Both the position numbers and the translations under genes were made by a program. Of a DNA stretch of 64,000 nt, positions 53,608 through 62,120 are shown one piece after another. Positions within the stretch are counted from its first letter, which is position 1. Each line of letters starts with the position of its first letter. Under the pieces are notes generated by a model. That model saw only the letters and a list, made by a program, of their open reading frames with translations. It made no database searches and was not told the origin of the DNA. The stretch comes from Echinicola salinicaeni (GTDB lineage: Bacteria > Bacteroidota > Bacteroidia > Cytophagales > Cyclobacteriaceae), in the NCBI RefSeq assembly GCF_014280965.1, contig NZ_JACODZ010000001.1, forward strand, positions 434,001-498,000, written 5' to 3'.

Positions 53608-54258
53608 TTAAAAATTCCACCCTAAGTAAATCTGTGGCTCAAAAAGAAAGTAGTTTCTCCATTTATCGTCCAACTGCTTAAATCCATCAGGGGCATTGTT
53701 ATCAGAGGTCCAGAGCATACAATTAACCTGTGGTTCTATGAAAAAATGCTTTTTCTTACCAAATGCGATATGGTAGCCCAAATGATACGAAGTATAAACT
53801 TTAAAACCATTTCCAATTTTTTCACCGTCTAGATCCGTATAGGTTTGAAATTGCGGTAGAACCTCAACAGTTGCAAATAATCCTTTCCATAGCATACGTT
53901 GGTACGTTATACCTATTCCTGTTGCTCGCACATGACCTGGATAATATTCACTTTCTGTCTCTATCTTATCTAAAAGACCATCCCACCATGTGATTCCCAT
54001 TGGTTGAAACAATCTCCAGGAGGCAAGCTTCACTCCTAGGATGTTCTTATTATCTAGGTTGCGTTTTATATGAAGCTCTAAGTGTTGTGTACTAGTATGG
54101 TCATTCCAGGAATCTCCGATAAGTCCTTCAGGAACAAAATAAGGTATACTTACCCGCCACTTATGTGCTACTTCAGTTTCATTACTCTCCGAAGAGTTAG
54201 TTTGAGCAATAGCACTAAGCGTGCAAGAAAATAATAGAATTGCAAATATGTTTTTCAT
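53608..54258 (-). CDS. Predicted outer-membrane beta-barrel protein
   Basis: 216 residues with signal peptide KNIFAILLFSCTLSAIAQ. The mature part alternates charged and aromatic residues (WKGLFATVEVLPQFQTYTDLDGEKIGNGFKVYTSYHLGYHIAFGKKKHFFIEPQVNCMLW) and ends with FLFEPQIYLGWNF, a C-terminal aromatic as in outer-membrane barrels. It is too short for a porin; it resembles 8-10-stranded barrels such as OmpW/DUF3575-like proteins. I cannot assign a transported substrate. The TPR-AraC gene lies 120 bp away, head to tail on the same strand. Confidence 0.62.
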   Translation of the reverse strand: MKNIFAILLFSCTLSAIAQTNSSESNETEVAHKWRVSIPYFVPEGLIGDSWNDHTSTQHLELHIKRNLDNKNILGVKLASWRLFQPMGITWWDGLLDKIETESEYYPGHVRATGIGITYQRMLWKGLFATVEVLPQFQTYTDLDGEKIGNGFKVYTSYHLGYHIAFGKKKHFFIEPQVNCMLWTSDNNAPDGFKQLDDKWRNYFLFEPQIYLGWNF

Positions 54259-54379
54259 AATAATTATGTTTTAAGATTACGAGAGCAAAGGTGGAGGTTC
54301 AAGGGACTAAAAATGTTCGTAATCTCAAGTGGATGTTTGTAATTACATATCCGAACCAAAAAAGGAAAAATCCATGGCT

Positions 54380-56266
54380 TTACTTCTTCAAAAATTGCTT
54401 TGGGGTAAGACCGGTTTCCTTCTTAAAATAAGTGTTGAAAACGGTTTTGGAGTTGAAACCGCAGTCGTAGGCAATGGCCATAATGGTAAGATGGGCATTT
54501 TCAGGATTGAGGGCCAGTTGCTTGAATTCTTCTACTCGGTAGTGATTGACAAACTCGTTGAAGTTCTTTCCAAAGCCATTGTTCAGCAGCCATGAAAGTT
54601 GGTTGGCATGTATGCCGATTTGAGCGGATAGTGATCGCAAGGAAAGGTCCGGTTGTAAATGTGGTCTTTCTGTATTGAAGACTTGTATCAACCTTGCTTT
54701 GTAAGCTGCTGCCGTTTCCTCATCCAACAATGCACTCTTTTTGCCCGCTTCATTATTTATATCAAAGAGGTCTTGCGGAAAGAGTTGATGATGAAATTCG
54801 GTATAACGAGGGTCCTTCTTTATAGGGCTTACAAGCGGATCAGCATATCGAAGCAATAAGAGCGGAGAACCCTTTTTTATAGCAGCTTCCACCCAGGCAA
54901 ATGCCTCCTCATTTCTATTCATTGCCCCAGCCAGTAAGAAGAGATAGGAGTCAGCGGTAAAACCATCATCTCCATTGGCCAGTGTTATCAAGGTTTCCTC
55001 AGTTCTTTTCGCATTGGCATTATCTTCCATCAGCGCATAGCCTATTGCCTGGCTGCCTGCTTTTTCACCAGGAACTACTATTTCTGGAGGCAGCGCATCA
55101 AAGTAATTGACAGCCTCTTCATATCGACCCAATTTCAATAGACAGAGCGTTTTTACAGCATGAACCGGAATATTCATGGGGTTGACTTCTAGGCAAGCGT
55201 CCAATTGTTTTAAGGACTTGGTGTAGTTTTCTGTCATATACTCGACATAGCCACTGAAGAATTGCGTTTCCTGTGAAAGTGGATCAATGCTCAATGCATT
55301 ATCCAAATGGGCTCGGGCTTTGGACTTCTTTCCCGCCAGGGTGTAGAGAAATGCCATAAATTGCTGGGATTCTACATGGTTTGGGTTCAGGCTCACCGCC
55401 TTGCTTGCATGTTCAAATGCTTCACGGTAGTTACAATGGATGAAGAAAGCCAGGTTGGCCAGTTGGTAGTAGGCTTCCGGTAAATTCTCGTTTATCTCCA
55501 ATGCTTTCTTTGTCAGTTCCGCACATTTGCCCCATCCCTCTTCGAATGGAATGGAAGCAACGGTGGCCAAAAAACTGTGGGCATCTGCCAAACCGATCAG
55601 CGCCTCAGCATGGTTAGGGTCAATTTCCAGGGCCTGCTGGTAAAATATAATTGACTGTCTTACATCTTCTGGGTTCCATTTATTGAAGGTCTGCCGACCT
55701 TTGAGATAGAGTTGGTATGCTTCTACACTTTTGGTCTTTATATCAACCAGGTGTTCCTGGATTTCAAAGTGTCCAAAATGCTCACGTAATCGCTCGGCAA
55801 TGAGCAAGCTGATCTCGTCCTGCACTTCAAAGATATTATCGAGTTTTCTGTCCCAGGTTTCTGACCAAAAGTGGAAATCCTCAGCTGCATCTATCAACTG
55901 CGCTGTGATGCGCATGGAATTTCCAGCCAGCCGAACACTGCCTTCAAGCAAAGTGGAAACGCCCAATTGCTTGCCTATTTCGGGTATCCTAATGTTTTTT
56001 CCCTTGAAATGAAATGTGGAAGTTCGGGAAGTGACCTTAAGTCCATCTATCTTGGCCAAGGCATTTATGATCTCCTCCGTAATACCATCACTAAAATACT
56101 CGTTCTCCTCACTCGCACTCATGTTTACGAAAGGAAGCACTGCAATAGTTTTGTCAGATAAATGGGGAGTAGGATTCATTTTATGCTTGCCTGATGATCG
56201 TCTTTTATTTTGAAACAAACAAAGCCAAATTAGTAATAAGGTTTGATGATTGAAATGTGTTATCAA
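54380..56266 (-). CDS. AraC-type regulator with N-terminal TolB/FlgO-like and TPR domains
   Basis: 628 residues as the longest frame; an ATG at 56179 (599 residues) is more conventional because the conserved part starts DKTIAVLPFVNMSASEENEYFSDGITEEIINAL. This domain (to about 180) occurs in adenylate cyclase-like and TPR regulators. TPR repeats follow (about 185-470: AYQLYLKGRQTFNKWNPEDVRQSIIFYQQALEIDPNHAEALIGLADAHSF, EAYYQLANLAFF). The C-terminus has an AraC HTH (IHANQLSWLLNNGFGKNFNEFVNHYRVEEFKQLAL, IAYDCGFNSKTVFNTYFKKETGLTPKQFLKK). It probably senses an unknown signal through TPRs. The longer start lies 15 bp from a group II intron relic. Confidence 0.88.
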   Translation of the reverse strand: MITHFNHQTLLLIWLCLFQNKRRSSGKHKMNPTPHLSDKTIAVLPFVNMSASEENEYFSDGITEEIINALAKIDGLKVTSRTSTFHFKGKNIRIPEIGKQLGVSTLLEGSVRLAGNSMRITAQLIDAAEDFHFWSETWDRKLDNIFEVQDEISLLIAERLREHFGHFEIQEHLVDIKTKSVEAYQLYLKGRQTFNKWNPEDVRQSIIFYQQALEIDPNHAEALIGLADAHSFLATVASIPFEEGWGKCAELTKKALEINENLPEAYYQLANLAFFIHCNYREAFEHASKAVSLNPNHVESQQFMAFLYTLAGKKSKARAHLDNALSIDPLSQETQFFSGYVEYMTENYTKSLKQLDACLEVNPMNIPVHAVKTLCLLKLGRYEEAVNYFDALPPEIVVPGEKAGSQAIGYALMEDNANAKRTEETLITLANGDDGFTADSYLFLLAGAMNRNEEAFAWVEAAIKKGSPLLLLRYADPLVSPIKKDPRYTEFHHQLFPQDLFDINNEAGKKSALLDEETAAAYKARLIQVFNTERPHLQPDLSLRSLSAQIGIHANQLSWLLNNGFGKNFNEFVNHYRVEEFKQLALNPENAHLTIMAIAYDCGFNSKTVFNTYFKKETGLTPKQFLKK

Positions 56267-56281
56267 CCGACTGGATAATAA

Positions 56282-56357
56282 GAGCTGTATGAATCGAGAG
56301 GTTCACGTACGGTTCTGTGAGAGGTTTAGGGGTGGAAATCCCCTTTACCTACTCGAC
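56282..56357 (+). ncRNA. 3' end of a group II intron (domains V and VI), remnant
   Basis: 56282-56315 has the domain V sequence GAGCTGTATG-AATCGAGAGGTT-CACGTACGGTTC: a 34-nt hairpin with GAGC/GTTC ends, a GNRA tetraloop (GAGA) and an AC bulge. Next, 56316-56357 forms domain VI, a stem GGTTTAGGGG/CCCCTTTACC closed by GAG/CTC with a bulged A at 56351, seven bases before the end CTCGAC. The AY end and bulged branch-point A are classical. No reverse transcriptase or 5' domains are present, so it is a truncated relic. It lies between the AraC start and the TonB-like gene. Confidence 0.88.
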
Positions 56358-56371
56358 TGTGGTGTCGTTTT

Positions 56372-57004
56372 TTATTTTAGTTCAATATTAATTGGATATG
56401 TATATCGCTGTTTAATTGGTTTTCCATAAAGGTAAGCAGGTTTCCAATTTGGCATTTCTTCGAAAATTTGGACAACTTTACTATCTACTTTTTCACTAAT
56501 TCCTCTCATTATTTTTATGTCCGATATTTCTCCATCTTCCATAATCGCGAACTGAATAAATATTTTCGTTTGAATTCTATCACCCAAATCTTCACCTTCA
56601 ATTTTTAATCTATCATTGATAAATTTTAACATCGCAATCGTGCCCCCTGGAAATTCAGGCTCAATTCTCCAATTATCTGTGTTTTCTAAACTGTCTGCTT
56701 TTGCGGTTGCTTTTTTCAAAAAGTCAACTCCATATTTTTTCTTCAGTAAATCCGTCAAAGTCGAATCATAGCAATTGTAGTAGTTCAAAGAGTCTTGGTC
56801 GATAAATCTCCATTGCACATTGTATTCTTCTCGAAGAACAAATAGATACGTGTTTTCAGTCGGAAGAAATTCTAAAGAATGGAAAAAGTAATTACCCTCT
56901 TTGTAATCCTTCTTAGCCTTTACTTCCGCTTTCTTGCATTCGGACTGTCCAAAAGCAGTTAATCCGGCAAAAATTAATACTATGATAGATATATTTCGTT
57001 TCAT
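56372..57004 (-). CDS. Exported protein with TonB C-terminal domain
   Basis: 210 residues; signal peptide RNISIIVLIFAGLTAFGQ. After about 110 residues of charged sequence with the start SECKKAEVKAKKDYKEGNYFFHSLE comes a TonB_C domain: PGGTIAMLKFINDRL, GDRIQTKIFIQFAIMEDGEISDIKIMRGISEKVDSKVVQIFEEMPNWKPAYLYGKPIKQRYTYPINI. True energy transducers have an N-terminal membrane helix and a proline-rich stalk; both are absent here, so it is probably a free periplasmic or surface protein that uses the fold for peptidoglycan or protein binding. It stands alone between two relics. Confidence 0.72.
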   Translation of the reverse strand: MKRNISIIVLIFAGLTAFGQSECKKAEVKAKKDYKEGNYFFHSLEFLPTENTYLFVLREEYNVQWRFIDQDSLNYYNCYDSTLTDLLKKKYGVDFLKKATAKADSLENTDNWRIEPEFPGGTIAMLKFINDRLKIEGEDLGDRIQTKIFIQFAIMEDGEISDIKIMRGISEKVDSKVVQIFEEMPNWKPAYLYGKPIKQRYTYPINIELK

Positions 57005-57186
57005 TTTAAATGCACCACAACGGTAACGTATAAGAATAGTAGCGGATTTTCACACACTAACTTTTCAGTTAAACACAGACCTTTTTTATTTTTACTTACT
57101 TTCGTTTTAGCGATTAAACCGCTATTATTTTTAGTTCCCATGATATAACCTGTTCGTTTTAGATTAAGAACCAAAACCTATCAATC

Positions 57187-57300
57187 ATGGAAACGGAAAC
57201 TTCACCTAAGATATTCATTGGAATTGATGTTCACAAGCAACAGTGGAGGGTAAGCATTTTTTCTGAAGATACGTACCATCGTACTATCAGTCAGTTATAA
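57187..57300 (+). pseudogene. IS110-family transposase, N-terminal fragment
   Basis: ATG at 57187 followed by 36 further codons and TAA. The sequence SPKIFIGIDVHKQQWRVSIFSED with HRTISQ matches the N-terminal DEDD RuvC-like motif of IS110 transposases (FxGIDVHKxxW, first catalytic Asp in GIDV). The match ends at SQ and a stop follows, whereas full proteins have 300-400 residues. The element is therefore a remnant truncated at its 3' side. It indicates past mobile activity in the 49-59 kb mosaic. Confidence 0.88.
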
Positions 57301-57363
57301 TGGATTGGCTTTGTCCATTCATGACTCTTCATAAACGGGGAATTGCAAATTCCATGGATAGGA

Positions 57364-57386
57364 AGGTGTAGTCACAGACTACACCT
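57364..57386 (-). terminator. Hairpin before the gene at 57402
   Basis: AGGTGTAGT (57364-57372) and ACTACACCT (57378-57386) form a perfect 9-bp stem with a 5-nt loop, 16 bp downstream of the minus-strand gene end. Read on the plus strand it is followed by a G-run and CCTTTTTT. It may be the terminator of the gene at 57402 or the end of a lost element. Confidence 0.45.
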
Positions 57387-57401
57387 AGTGGGGGGCCTTT
57401 T

Positions 57402-57842
57402 TTATGTCCTATTTGTTAATTTTTTAATATATGAGTTCAATGTCATTAGAGGCATGAGATAGCAAAATACAAAACTTGCCATCAATAGAAGTAAAGCAAC
57501 TTTTAATATTGCCGATTCATATCCTTTTTCAATAAGGCCATATGTCGCCATGGCAAATACTATAAAGAAAGCTATCAAGTGTTCTATCAAGTAAATTTTT
57601 ATAGATACTTTCACTTTATTGTCTGTTTTATCCAAGTCAATATGACCTTTATTGAATTCTTTAAAGCTTGTCTTTGCGCTGAACTCAGGTCCACTGACTA
57701 TTCTAATTTTGTTGCCTATTATCTCAATTTCATTTCCCGATTTAATTAGGTCTTTGGATAAACCATTTATTATGTCTTCATATTTGATTGAATTCTCAAG
57801 GTTTATCTTTGCTTTTTTCTTTATTGAAATAGGATATGGCAT
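57402..57842 (-). CDS. Hypothetical membrane protein with C-terminal helix pair
   Basis: 146 residues. The first 85 are soluble and charged (KKKAKINLENSIKYEDIINGLSKDLIKSGNEIEIIGNKIRIVSGPEFSAKT), then come two helices (YLIEHLIAFFIVFAMATYGLI and LKVALLLLMASFVFCYLMPLMTL) and a short basic tail. I do not recognise the family. It sits between the IS110 relic and a beta-propeller-like gene and has no obvious partner. Confidence 0.5.
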   Translation of the reverse strand: MPYPISIKKKAKINLENSIKYEDIINGLSKDLIKSGNEIEIIGNKIRIVSGPEFSAKTSFKEFNKGHIDLDKTDNKVKVSIKIYLIEHLIAFFIVFAMATYGLIEKGYESAILKVALLLLMASFVFCYLMPLMTLNSYIKKLTNRT

Positions 57843-57989
57843 TTGTCTTTGAGCACTTAATTATTAGATTACTTTCTTGTTCACCTCAAAATTTCACAAA
57901 ACGGTCTTGCTATGCGCAGTGTGGGATTTCAAGGTACTTCACTATCCATTTACCGATTAGTTGATTTAATGTATTTGCTTCCATTGGTT

Positions 57990-58892
57990 TTATGGTGTAT
58001 ACCAAATTACTCTCTGCTTATTTTGTTCGTTTAGTAGGCTTAAGTGAGGTTTTGGGGTGCTTCCATCGAAAATCAACTTGGATGAAAATAGCAATTTCTC
58101 CTTATTCCAGAATGCTACCCAATGAGGTGTTAAAGGCTCGGTTTGTTGAAGAATGGTTTGACGTTTTCCACCGGCATTGATTAAGTCAAAAGACCTTCTG
58201 CCCCAATAAGAAATCAGTAGCTCTCCATTAGCATAATCTGCGTCAAATACTTGATTTCGATTCATTGGTGCATTTTCCACCTTGTGGTCAATTAGTTCAT
58301 CCCATTTTTTGAGGATGGTTCCGTTTTGTTGTACCAAATAGCAAAAGTTATCGCCCAATAAAAGGATTTTGTTACGCTCAACTGCTCGAATTCTTTTTAT
58401 GGGATGTTCAAATTCGAAATACTTTGTTGGTTGTTCTCCTTTTTTCAAGCTATATACTTTAGGGTATTTTCCAAATACCATTTGATTATCAGAAAGCATA
58501 AAAAATCCACCTTCCCCAATCCTGTAATCGTCTTTAAACCAATTCCATATAACCATTGGTTCTTTACCGTTGGTAGATTTTAAAACCCTTACTTGAAATT
58601 CGTCTGAAGCTTGCAAATACTTCCTTTCTATAAGGTAGATTTTATTTTGCTTATTATAAAGCATATAGTCGCTTGCTGCATACTTGGACTGAATAAATAC
58701 TTTTGGTTGAGAACCTTTTGTCCAGATCATTACGCAGGCATAATGGTTTCGGTCATTTATTGGGTTGATATACGACCATAGCACGTTCTCACCCATAGTA
58801 ACCATATTTCCTGTTGGGTGTGCAAATGCAAAGGAAGAGAGGAAAAACAGAACTGTTCCTAATATGGTGCTCCTGATATTTAGGGTTTTCAT
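57990..58892 (-). CDS. Exported beta-propeller-like hypothetical protein
   Basis: 300 residues with a signal peptide (STILGTVLFFLSSFAFAHP). Repeated blade-like units are visible: VLWSYINPINDRNHYACVMIWTKGSQPKVFIQSKY, NKIYLIERKYLQASDEFQVRVLKSTNGKEPMVIWNW, NQMVFGKYPKVYSLKKGEQPTKYFEFEHPIKRIRAVERNKILLLGDNFCYLVQQNG. It resembles the 6- or 7-bladed propellers of other exported hypotheticals, but I cannot assign a family. The start is 15 bp from the right copy of a 50-bp repeat, so its promoter may derive from it. Confidence 0.55.
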   Translation of the reverse strand: MKTLNIRSTILGTVLFFLSSFAFAHPTGNMVTMGENVLWSYINPINDRNHYACVMIWTKGSQPKVFIQSKYAASDYMLYNKQNKIYLIERKYLQASDEFQVRVLKSTNGKEPMVIWNWFKDDYRIGEGGFFMLSDNQMVFGKYPKVYSLKKGEQPTKYFEFEHPIKRIRAVERNKILLLGDNFCYLVQQNGTILKKWDELIDHKVENAPMNRNQVFDADYANGELLISYWGRRSFDLINAGGKRQTILQQTEPLTPHWVAFWNKEKLLFSSKLIFDGSTPKPHLSLLNEQNKQRVIWYTP

Positions 58893-58906
58893 TTTTTCAA
58901 ACCTGC

Positions 58907-58958
58907 TTATATAGTTAACTAAATTAACTATATATTCTCAATATACAGGAATAAAGTG
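58907..58958 (+). repeat. TATATAGTTAACTAAA repeat, right copy
   Basis: TTATATAGTTAACTAAATTAACTATATA followed by ATTCTCAATATACAGGAATAAAGTG. The first part is itself an 11-bp-arm inverted repeat (TATATAGTTAA/TTAACTATATA). It matches 49628-49675 with small gaps, same orientation. It ends just upstream of the minus-strand propeller gene. Confidence 0.6.
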
Positions 58959-59070
58959 CGGCTCACTAAGAATGGCACAGCGTTCTGAAGGCTTTTATGG
59001 TGCTTTGTTCTCTTTTAAGGCCCAACTAAATTATGATTTTAACAATAGAAGATAGCCCACTTAAATCAGA

Positions 59071-60939
59071 TTAATTGCCTTTTCCTACTTCATCTAGGCT
59101 AATTATAACCTTTTCACTTAATGAATTGCTTTTTGATACCAATCGATGGTCAACCCAAATACAGAGTTTACTTTGGTCACCTTCAATATCAGGACTCCAG
59201 TCCTTTTTCCAAATAATATCAATATCGTGGCCGTGATACCTGATATTGCCCAAATAAAAGTAATCCCATTTGTCATTTGGTAGAAGTGTTTGCAGAGAAA
59301 ATTCATCTTTGTGCGTGGCTTTAAAGCCTAGTAAATCTGCAATCAACATATCAGGGAAAGTGGAATGGAAATAATCTTTGACTCCTCCAAATTGTTCCCC
59401 ATTGCTGGGGATGTACCATTCCCCTATATTTCGCTCCTCTCCATGCATATCAACCAGTTTTTTTATTAAGTCATAGAGAAGTTCTTTGTCGGATTCGGTG
59501 ATTTCCTTTTTGTAGTTTTTCAGGTAGTTGGCATAAGCTTTATTTACCACGGAATTTTGAAAAGGCCAGCCTCTTCCGTTCCAGGCATAGGCTTCTTCAT
59601 TGTACAATGGATGCTGCATTTCGGCAGTGGTCATTCCCTTTTCATTGTAAAATCCATTTTGGGAAGAGAGCATTTCCCAAGCAACGTCATATTTTTTATC
59701 ATCTTTGGGAACCATATTAAAATACCAAGGTGTATAGCCTACAGACTCTCTTACCCTTGATAGTTTGTCCTTGACCCCATAAGCATTATCGGCAGCTGTA
59801 TACGAATAGAAAAACTGTCCCTTTTCATCCCAAAGTACTGATAGCGCTTTTTGCTGCAATGAGTCTGCTCTATTTAGGTAGGTTTCGCTTTTTAAACGAT
59901 CTGATTGTTGACCGGATTCATCGGCTTTTAAACCATAAAGATTACTCAAAGAGCGTAGGTTTGCATAATAATAGCTGTTGATGGATGGGCGAACTAAGTA
60001 TAGCAAAGGGTAGCCATGGGCAAAAGCTTTGGGATTAGCTTTTGTGTGTTCAGCACCTTGGAGGTTTCCAATGGTGTTCCATCCCAGATAATATTTCTTC
60101 CAATCTTGTTCCGTGTAAATAGCATAGGGACCATCACTTTCTATAAGGGGCATGGTTGCTGAAATAGTAAACTCCATACCATCATACAGATCAAGAACCT
60201 TATATAGGCCATTTGTTTTTGCACCTTCTTTGTGGACCATGAATTTTTCATCCCATACTTGTTGGTGTTTTTCCAAATAAGGAAGCAAAGCATCACGCCA
60301 AGCATTATCAGGATGAACTTTTAGAAATGCTTCTGTACCATCTATCATCCAACTAGAAAAATGATGGCTTTCTGGTCGTTTAATGTAGCTATGAAAATTA
60401 GGTCCTTCACGTTGGTCATGTTTTGAAGCGTATCCCTTCATATAAAAGTCGATATAGGATTCCATATATTGTGGATCTCTTAACCAACGCAGGTCATAAA
60501 ATTGATGTCCAGCCGGACAAGATATCGCTCCGCTAACACTGCCATGGGCCGGCCATCCAAAGAATTCTGTGAAGACCCAATAGTCCTTGTTTTCCTCAGG
60601 GTCTTTCCATGAACGTAGGTGTTTAGAAATCATCCACCAACGGTAATTGTAGACTTCAGTAAATTCTTTATCAGAAGATATAAATAAGGGGATATTGTCC
60701 TGCAGAAACGTACTGTTGTTGCTGCTATTATAAGGACCGTCAGATTCAGGCCTGTCTTTGTATGCGTTAAACTCCACTATATCATTCAATAATGAATCTT
60801 TAGCTTCACGCTTTAGGCGATTTAGTTCGGCTGTATAATCCGGTTCTGCTTGATTACAGCTAATGATGGTGCAAATTATAAGTAACAGCGATAGCACAGG
60901 GTAATATTGGGTTCTAGCTTTTGAAAAATGAAATATCAT
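59071..60939 (-). CDS. MGH1/GH63-like (alpha/alpha)6 glycoside hydrolase lipoprotein
   Basis: The ATG at 60939 (622 residues) gives lipobox SLLLIICTIISCNQ; the frame is open to 60969. Segments typical of mannosylglycerate hydrolase-like (MGH1-type, GH63/GH37 clan) enzymes: PAHGSVSGAISCPAGHQFYDLRWLRDPQY, FSSWMIDGTEAFLKVHPDNAW, DLYDGMEFTISATMPLIESDGPYAIYTEQDW and NEEAYAWNGRGWPFQNSVVNKAYANYL. The Asp/Glu in WMIDGTEA and DGMEF are catalytic candidates. It likely hydrolyses an alpha-linked sugar outside the cytoplasm; the substrate is unknown. It starts 132 bp from the fork with the oxidoreductase gene, both on the minus strand. Confidence 0.8.
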   Translation of the reverse strand: MIFHFSKARTQYYPVLSLLLIICTIISCNQAEPDYTAELNRLKREAKDSLLNDIVEFNAYKDRPESDGPYNSSNNSTFLQDNIPLFISSDKEFTEVYNYRWWMISKHLRSWKDPEENKDYWVFTEFFGWPAHGSVSGAISCPAGHQFYDLRWLRDPQYMESYIDFYMKGYASKHDQREGPNFHSYIKRPESHHFSSWMIDGTEAFLKVHPDNAWRDALLPYLEKHQQVWDEKFMVHKEGAKTNGLYKVLDLYDGMEFTISATMPLIESDGPYAIYTEQDWKKYYLGWNTIGNLQGAEHTKANPKAFAHGYPLLYLVRPSINSYYYANLRSLSNLYGLKADESGQQSDRLKSETYLNRADSLQQKALSVLWDEKGQFFYSYTAADNAYGVKDKLSRVRESVGYTPWYFNMVPKDDKKYDVAWEMLSSQNGFYNEKGMTTAEMQHPLYNEEAYAWNGRGWPFQNSVVNKAYANYLKNYKKEITESDKELLYDLIKKLVDMHGEERNIGEWYIPSNGEQFGGVKDYFHSTFPDMLIADLLGFKATHKDEFSLQTLLPNDKWDYFYLGNIRYHGHDIDIIWKKDWSPDIEGDQSKLCIWVDHRLVSKSNSLSEKVIISLDEVGKGN

Positions 60940-61043
60940 AATTAATATCTTCGTGTAAATAATATGCAATCTGTGTGTAAACCAAAGGAATGTCTATGAC
61001 AGGGACTTTTAGGCAAGTACTTTTTAATGCTAATTAGGTCATA

Positions 61044-62120
61044 TTATAATTCCACCATCTTGCCCGTCTTTACGGATTCATCACAGGCAAAGGCTACCTT
61101 TAGGCTATTGACGGCATCCTCCAGATGGGAGGCCAGGTCTATATCCTCTTGGATGGCCTTGAGGAAGTAGGCCTGCTCACGGTCGCAAAGTTCCTGGTGG
61201 CCGGGTTCATCTTTCATTTCTACCCATTCGTCCTTTTTTACAAATTCATTATTGGCATCAATGGTAGCATGGTGGATGCGGATGGATTCGGTTTTGGTAT
61301 GGTCATCCACGGAATCAGATTTGCCTGCCCCACTGGCTTCCTTGGCCACGATAGAGGCCGATCCCTTAGGCCCAAAAACATCTTTCACAAAAAAGGCCGT
61401 TTCGCTGACCATAGGCCCCCAGCCAGCTTCATACCAGCCTACCGAGCCATTTTCAAAGGTGATCTGTAATTGTCCGTAATTATAATTGTCCTCAGGGATA
61501 TCATCGGTCAGCCTAGCGCCAATGGCCGATACCCTAACAGGTTTGGAGCCGGTCATCTGGCACATCACATCTATATAATGCACGCCGCAGTCCACGATGG
61601 GGCTAAGGCTTTTCATCAGGTTTCTATGCACATCCCACATGCGGCCATGGCTTTGCTGATTGAGGTTCATACGCATCACCAGAGGCTGTCCCAATCCTTG
61701 GGCGATCTCCGTAAACTTCATCCAGGAAGGATGATGCCTAAGGATATAACCTACGACCACTTTTTTATTGGCTTCTTTGGCTGCTTCCACTATCCTCTCA
61801 GAACCGGCAACAGTATCTGCCAAGGGCTTTTCTATAAAAATATGGCAGCCTGCTTCCAGGGCCTTTAAAGCATATTCCTCATGGGTGTCAGGATAAGTGG
61901 CAATACATACTGCATCTGGTTTTGTAATGCTCAAAGCCTCAAAATAGTCGGAGAATAAAGGGTAGTCTGTACCCATTTTCTCATTGAGTTCCTGATTACT
62001 GTTACCTCTGGCTACCAGGCCACAAATCTCGAATCCGTCCAGTTGGTGATACGCTTGGGCATGGGAGGCGCCCATATTGCCACAGCCTACCACCAAAATT
62101 CTTAAAGGATGATGCATCAT
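61044..62120 (-). CDS. Gfo/Idh/MocA-family oxidoreductase
   Basis: 358 residues. The Rossmann start RILVVGCGNMGASHAQAYHQLDGFEICGLVARG, the EKPLADTVAGSERIVEAAKEANKKVVVGYILRHHPSW segment (catalytic Lys of EKP) and DCGVHYIDVMCQMTGSKPVRVSAIGARLTDDI are family hallmarks. NAD(P)-dependent sugar, inositol or amino-sugar dehydrogenation is typical. It precedes the MGH1-like lipoprotein gene on the same strand (104 bp gap), so together they may process an imported sugar. The substrate is not readable. Confidence 0.93.
   Translation of the reverse strand: MMHHPLRILVVGCGNMGASHAQAYHQLDGFEICGLVARGNSNQELNEKMGTDYPLFSDYFEALSITKPDAVCIATYPDTHEEYALKALEAGCHIFIEKPLADTVAGSERIVEAAKEANKKVVVGYILRHHPSWMKFTEIAQGLGQPLVMRMNLNQQSHGRMWDVHRNLMKSLSPIVDCGVHYIDVMCQMTGSKPVRVSAIGARLTDDIPEDNYNYGQLQITFENGSVGWYEAGWGPMVSETAFFVKDVFGPKGSASIVAKEASGAGKSDSVDDHTKTESIRIHHATIDANNEFVKKDEWVEMKDEPGHQELCDREQAYFLKAIQEDIDLASHLEDAVNSLKVAFACDESVKTGKMVEL

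Larger units (their letters stand above)
57005..57401. other. Gap holding the IS110 relic and flanking non-coding DNA
   Basis: 397 bp between two minus-strand genes. It contains the IS110 transposase N-terminus (57187-57300). The 180 bp before it (with the AGCG/CGCT inverted pair around 57111-57125) could be the left end of that element. After it lie a short hairpin GGAATT-GCA-AATTCC and the hairpin at 57364-57386. No other gene seen. Confidence 0.5.

Noticed and set aside
57005-57100. Sequence CCACAACGGTAACGTATAAGAATAG that recalls intergenic cassette-like sequences in Bacteroidota
   Set aside because: It did not fit the GTTRRRY/RYYYAAC attC core pattern, and no integrase is present, so an integron claim is not supported.
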